From: JAYODZ01 sp965662735 | Lineage (GTDB): Bacteria > Pseudomonadota > Alphaproteobacteria > RS24 | Assembly: GCA_965662735.1 (NCBI GenBank) | Contig: CBFIIU010000012.1 | Location: 1 to 62,768 of the forward strand | DNA: 62,768 nt | Reading direction: 5' to 3' | The notes under the pieces: model-generated | Told to the model about the DNA's origin: nothing | Database searches by the model: none | What the model saw: the letters and a program-made list of their open reading frames with translations, nothing else | Shown: positions 60,256 through 62,768 of the stretch, piece after piece | How positions within the stretch are numbered: the first letter of the stretch is position 1 | Layout: each line of letters starts with the position of its first letter | Translations under genes and position numbers: made by a program

Positions 60256-62768
60256 ATGAAGCTTGATTTTGCAACAACCGCGCTTTTGTCCAATATGGCT
60301 TTATCTGGCATGCCGCCGCTGCAAAGCCTGTCGCCAGAAGAGGCCCGCGCCGCATTTAGTGAAATGTCGCGTGGAAACCCAGATGGTCCGGAACTGGCGA
60401 GCCGCGATGTCGATATTCCCGTCGATGGGGGCACGATCCGCGGGCGCGTGATTTCGCCCAATGGGCCGGCGTCGAGTGTGCTTGTTTACTATCATGGCGG
60501 CGGATGGGTCATTGGAAATATTGATGATTATCACGCCTTAGGGTGCCATCTTGCGCAGGCTAATCAAGCCATCGTGGTGATGGTTGATTATCGCAAAGCG
60601 CCCGAACATGCCTATCCTATTCCCCTCGAAGATGCAGTGGCGGGGCTGCGGTGGACCGATGCCCATCGGGCTGAGCTTGGGGCGGATGGCTTGCCCCTAA
60701 TGATTGCAGGCGATAGTGCTGGGGGCAATTTGGCTGCAGTCGTCGCGCAATGTGCAGCGGCGGGCGCGGCACCGCATGTGGATTTGCAGGTCTTAATTTA
60801 TCCCGTCACCGACGGTCGGATGGAGACCGCGAGCTTTTCAAACCCGGATAATCAGACCTTTTTGACGGCCGAGACGATGGCCTATTTTTGGGACCATTAT
60901 GCCGATGCGCAAAAACGTCTTGAACCGGGCGCATCACCCTTGCTGGCAGAAGATGTGCGCGGTGTGGCTCCGGCCATCGTCATAACGGCGGAGTTCGATA
61001 TTTTATGCGATGAGGGTCAGGCTTATGCGGATAAGCTGAGTGCCGCCGGTGTGCCGACAGTGTCGAAGTGCTTTTCGAGACAAATGCATGGGTTTTTCAG
61101 CATGCCTGATGTTCTACCAGCAGGCGGCGAAGCCATCCAGTGGATGGCACAAGAAGTCAGCCGGATGTTGGCTCCCCCTCAATCGGTCGATGCCGTGATT
61201 GTCGGAGCAGGTTTTGCCGGCATGTATCAATTGATCCGATTTCGTGAGATGGGGCTGTCGATCCGTGTGTTTGAGGCTGGCGCAGATGTCGGCGGCACAT
61301 GGTATTGGAACCGTTATCCAGGCGCGCGCGTTGATATTGAGAGTATGAGCTACTCATACTCATTCTCTGAAGAACTTCAGCAAGATTGGGTTTGGAGTGA
61401 AAAATATTCAACGCAGCCCGAATTATTGCGCTACAGCCAGCATGTGGCCGAGCGGTTTGATTTGCGTCGCGACATTACTTTCGAAACGCGGGTGGTGTCG
61501 GCGCATTACGATGATGATCGCCAAGAATGGTTGATTACGACAGACACAGGTGAGCGGGTCGCCGCAACCTATTTTGTCATGGCGACGGGGACGCTGTCGG
61601 TTGCAAAAACGCCGGATATAAATGGCGCCGGAAATTTTGCTGGCGACACATATTTCACCAGCAGTTGGCCGCATGAGGGGGTCGATTTTTCGGGCAAGCG
61701 TGTCGCGGTGATTGGCACGGGCTCGTCGGGGGTGCAATCCATCCCTATGATTGCCCAGCAGGCCAGCCAGCTTGATGTGTATCAGCGGACACCCGCTTAC
61801 ACGACGCCCGCCTTTAATCGAAACCTAACAAACTCAGAAGTTGACGAACGGAAGTCGCATTATAGCGCCTATCGCGAGCGCCAGCGTTGGGACGTTGCCG
61901 GTATTCCAGATCCCGAGCGATCAACCGAGCGCGCGCTCGATGCGTCGCCCGAAGAACGCTCACGCCGCTATCAAGAGGCTTGGGATAGTGGGGTGCTGAC
62001 GGCCTTAATGGCGCAGTATGGTGATTTATTGGTCGACGAAAAAGCCAACCAGACCGTTCAAGAATTTATTCATGATAAAATTCGTAAAACGGTCAAAGAT
62101 CCAAAAACAGCAGAAACATTGCTGCCGAAAGCCTATCCCTATGGAACCAAGCGACCCTGTATCGATACGGGATATTATGAAACCTTTAATCTCGACCATG
62201 TTTCTTTGATCAGTTTGCGCGAAACCCCCATTGAGACAATTACGTCAAAGGGTATTAAGACATCCGATCAAGAGCGTGAATATGATGCAATCGTCTTTGC
62301 AACGGGGTTCGATGCAATGACGGGTGCCTTATTGCGGGTTGATATTCGTGGGCGCGATGGCCTTAAATTATCAGATGCGTGGGCCGATGGGCCGCGTTCC
62401 TATCTCGGTTTGGCGGTGAGCGGCTTTCCCAATTTGTTTACCGTGACGGGCCCGTCCAGCCCATCTGTTCTCAGCAATATGTTGGTGTCCATCGAGCAGC
62501 ATGTGGATTGGATCACCGATTGCGTTCAATGGTTGCGCGATCATGACTATCGGTCGATCGAGGCTTCCGCGGAAGCCGAGGATGCTTGGGCCGACCACAC
62601 CGCACATCTCGCCAGCCTGACCTTATTTCCGAAAGCCGATAGCTGGTATATGGGTGCCAATGTGCCCGGCAAGAAACGTATGTTTATGGCCTATGTGGGG
62701 GGCGTCGGGGTTTATCGCGCGATTTGCGACCAGGTTGCCGCCACAGGCTATGATGGTTTTGTGGCCCG
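60256..62768 (+). CDS. HSL-type esterase fused to Baeyer-Villiger-type flavin monooxygenase (3' end outside window)
   Basis: One uninterrupted frame from ATG 60256 to the window end (837 codons so far). Residues 1-300 are a hormone-sensitive-lipase-type alpha/beta hydrolase: oxyanion HGGGW (80-84), nucleophile GDSAGG (Ser154), acid FDILCDEG (Asp248), base QMHGFF (His278). Residues 312-837 are a class B flavin monooxygenase: FAD loop GAGFAG (317-322), GADVGGTWYWNRYPGARVDI, NADPH loop GTGSSG (487-492) and a late FATGFDAMTG. The Baeyer-Villiger fingerprint FxGxxxHxxxWP is present as FAGDTYFTSSWP (461-472), with Phe467 for His. Likely role: oxidise a ketone to an ester or lactone and hydrolyse it within one polypeptide. 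The 216 bp upstream (60040-60255) contain only a short imperfect direct repeat. Confidence 0.9.
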   Translation, partial: MKLDFATTALLSNMALSGMPPLQSLSPEEARAAFSEMSRGNPDGPELASRDVDIPVDGGTIRGRVISPNGPASSVLVYYHGGGWVIGNIDDYHALGCHLAQANQAIVVMVDYRKAPEHAYPIPLEDAVAGLRWTDAHRAELGADGLPLMIAGDSAGGNLAAVVAQCAAAGAAPHVDLQVLIYPVTDGRMETASFSNPDNQTFLTAETMAYFWDHYADAQKRLEPGASPLLAEDVRGVAPAIVITAEFDILCDEGQAYADKLSAAGVPTVSKCFSRQMHGFFSMPDVLPAGGEAIQWMAQEVSRMLAPPQSVDAVIVGAGFAGMYQLIRFREMGLSIRVFEAGADVGGTWYWNRYPGARVDIESMSYSYSFSEELQQDWVWSEKYSTQPELLRYSQHVAERFDLRRDITFETRVVSAHYDDDRQEWLITTDTGERVAATYFVMATGTLSVAKTPDINGAGNFAGDTYFTSSWPHEGVDFSGKRVAVIGTGSSGVQSIPMIAQQASQLDVYQRTPAYTTPAFNRNLTNSEVDERKSHYSAYRERQRWDVAGIPDPERSTERALDASPEERSRRYQEAWDSGVLTALMAQYGDLLVDEKANQTVQEFIHDKIRKTVKDPKTAETLLPKAYPYGTKRPCIDTGYYETFNLDHVSLISLRETPIETITSKGIKTSDQEREYDAIVFATGFDAMTGALLRVDIRGRDGLKLSDAWADGPRSYLGLAVSGFPNLFTVTGPSSPSVLSNMLVSIEQHVDWITDCVQWLRDHDYRSIEASAEAEDAWADHTAHLASLTLFPKADSWYMGANVPGKKRMFMAYVGGVGVYRAICDQVAATGYDGFVA

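Overview
The window looks like a contig from an alphaproteobacterium of roughly even GC, probably an uncultured marine or hydrocarbon-associated lineage. The conserved gene orders support this: chvI-chvG-hprK-EIIA(Man)-HPr; tsaE/amgK-murU-addB-addA-trxA facing folC-accD-trpA-trpB-trpF-pyrF-lapA-ihfB; rpsA-cmk-aroA next to a TIGR02300-type gene; and lptC-lptA-lptB-hpf. TonB-dependent receptors, a CYP153-type P450 and a hydrolase-monooxygenase fusion suggest a life on lipids, ketones or hydrocarbons. Species cannot be named from this sequence alone.

Layout. 1-6.1 kb: a TonB receptor (5' end outside the window), wrbA, a D-amino-acid-dehydrogenase-like gene, a secreted alpha/beta-hydrolase-like protein and yqaA. 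6.14-9.67 kb: an AT-rich accessory block behind an intact tRNA-Arg(CCG). The 3' 48 bp of that tRNA recur twice more, at 6143 and 7709, cutting the block into two cassettes of about 1.6 and 1.9 kb. One holds a membrane-anchored orphan. The other is a CsoR-type metal operon with an operator lying on its promoter and first start codon. No integrase is visible. 10-12.3 kb: an SDR and a photolyase-like protein whose two domains appear in swapped order. 12.5-18.3 kb: a probable zinc (divalent metal) acquisition locus of TonB receptor, DUF3299 protein, His-repeat FtsX/MacB-like permease, ATPase and TetR regulator. 18.7-23.3 kb: an H-NS-like small protein, DUF3422, lipocalin, CYP153 and a lone ABC-2 ATPase. 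23.5-28 kb: polA and pckA. 28.2-31.8 kb: the ChvGI/PTS regulatory operon. 32-33.4 kb: ahcY with a perfect palindrome upstream. 33.4-53.7 kb: mostly housekeeping genes (tRNA modification and cell wall recycling, recombination, folate, fatty acid, tryptophan, pyrimidine and aromatic synthesis, ribosomal S1). 53.8-60 kb: tRNA-Ala(GGC), a DEAD-box-type helicase, a cold-shock protein, RNase D, LPS export genes and a hibernation factor. 60.26 kb to the end: an open reading frame running off the window that fuses an HSL-type esterase to a Baeyer-Villiger-type monooxygenase.

Two N runs interrupt the sequence. The one in trpB (480 N) keeps the reading frame and a normal protein length. The one after lptA (99 N) is flanked by an identical 78-bp duplication and looks like an unmerged contig overlap.

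A recurring oddity is short tandem repeats of 12-16 bp at gene ends or between genes (4591, 5654, 15926, 22340, 42244, 54070), several of which encode repetitive protein tails or loops.

The observations most worth following are the integrase-less tRNA-Arg cassettes with their metal operon, the esterase-monooxygenase fusion, the domain-swapped photolyase-like protein and the His-repeat metal transporter.
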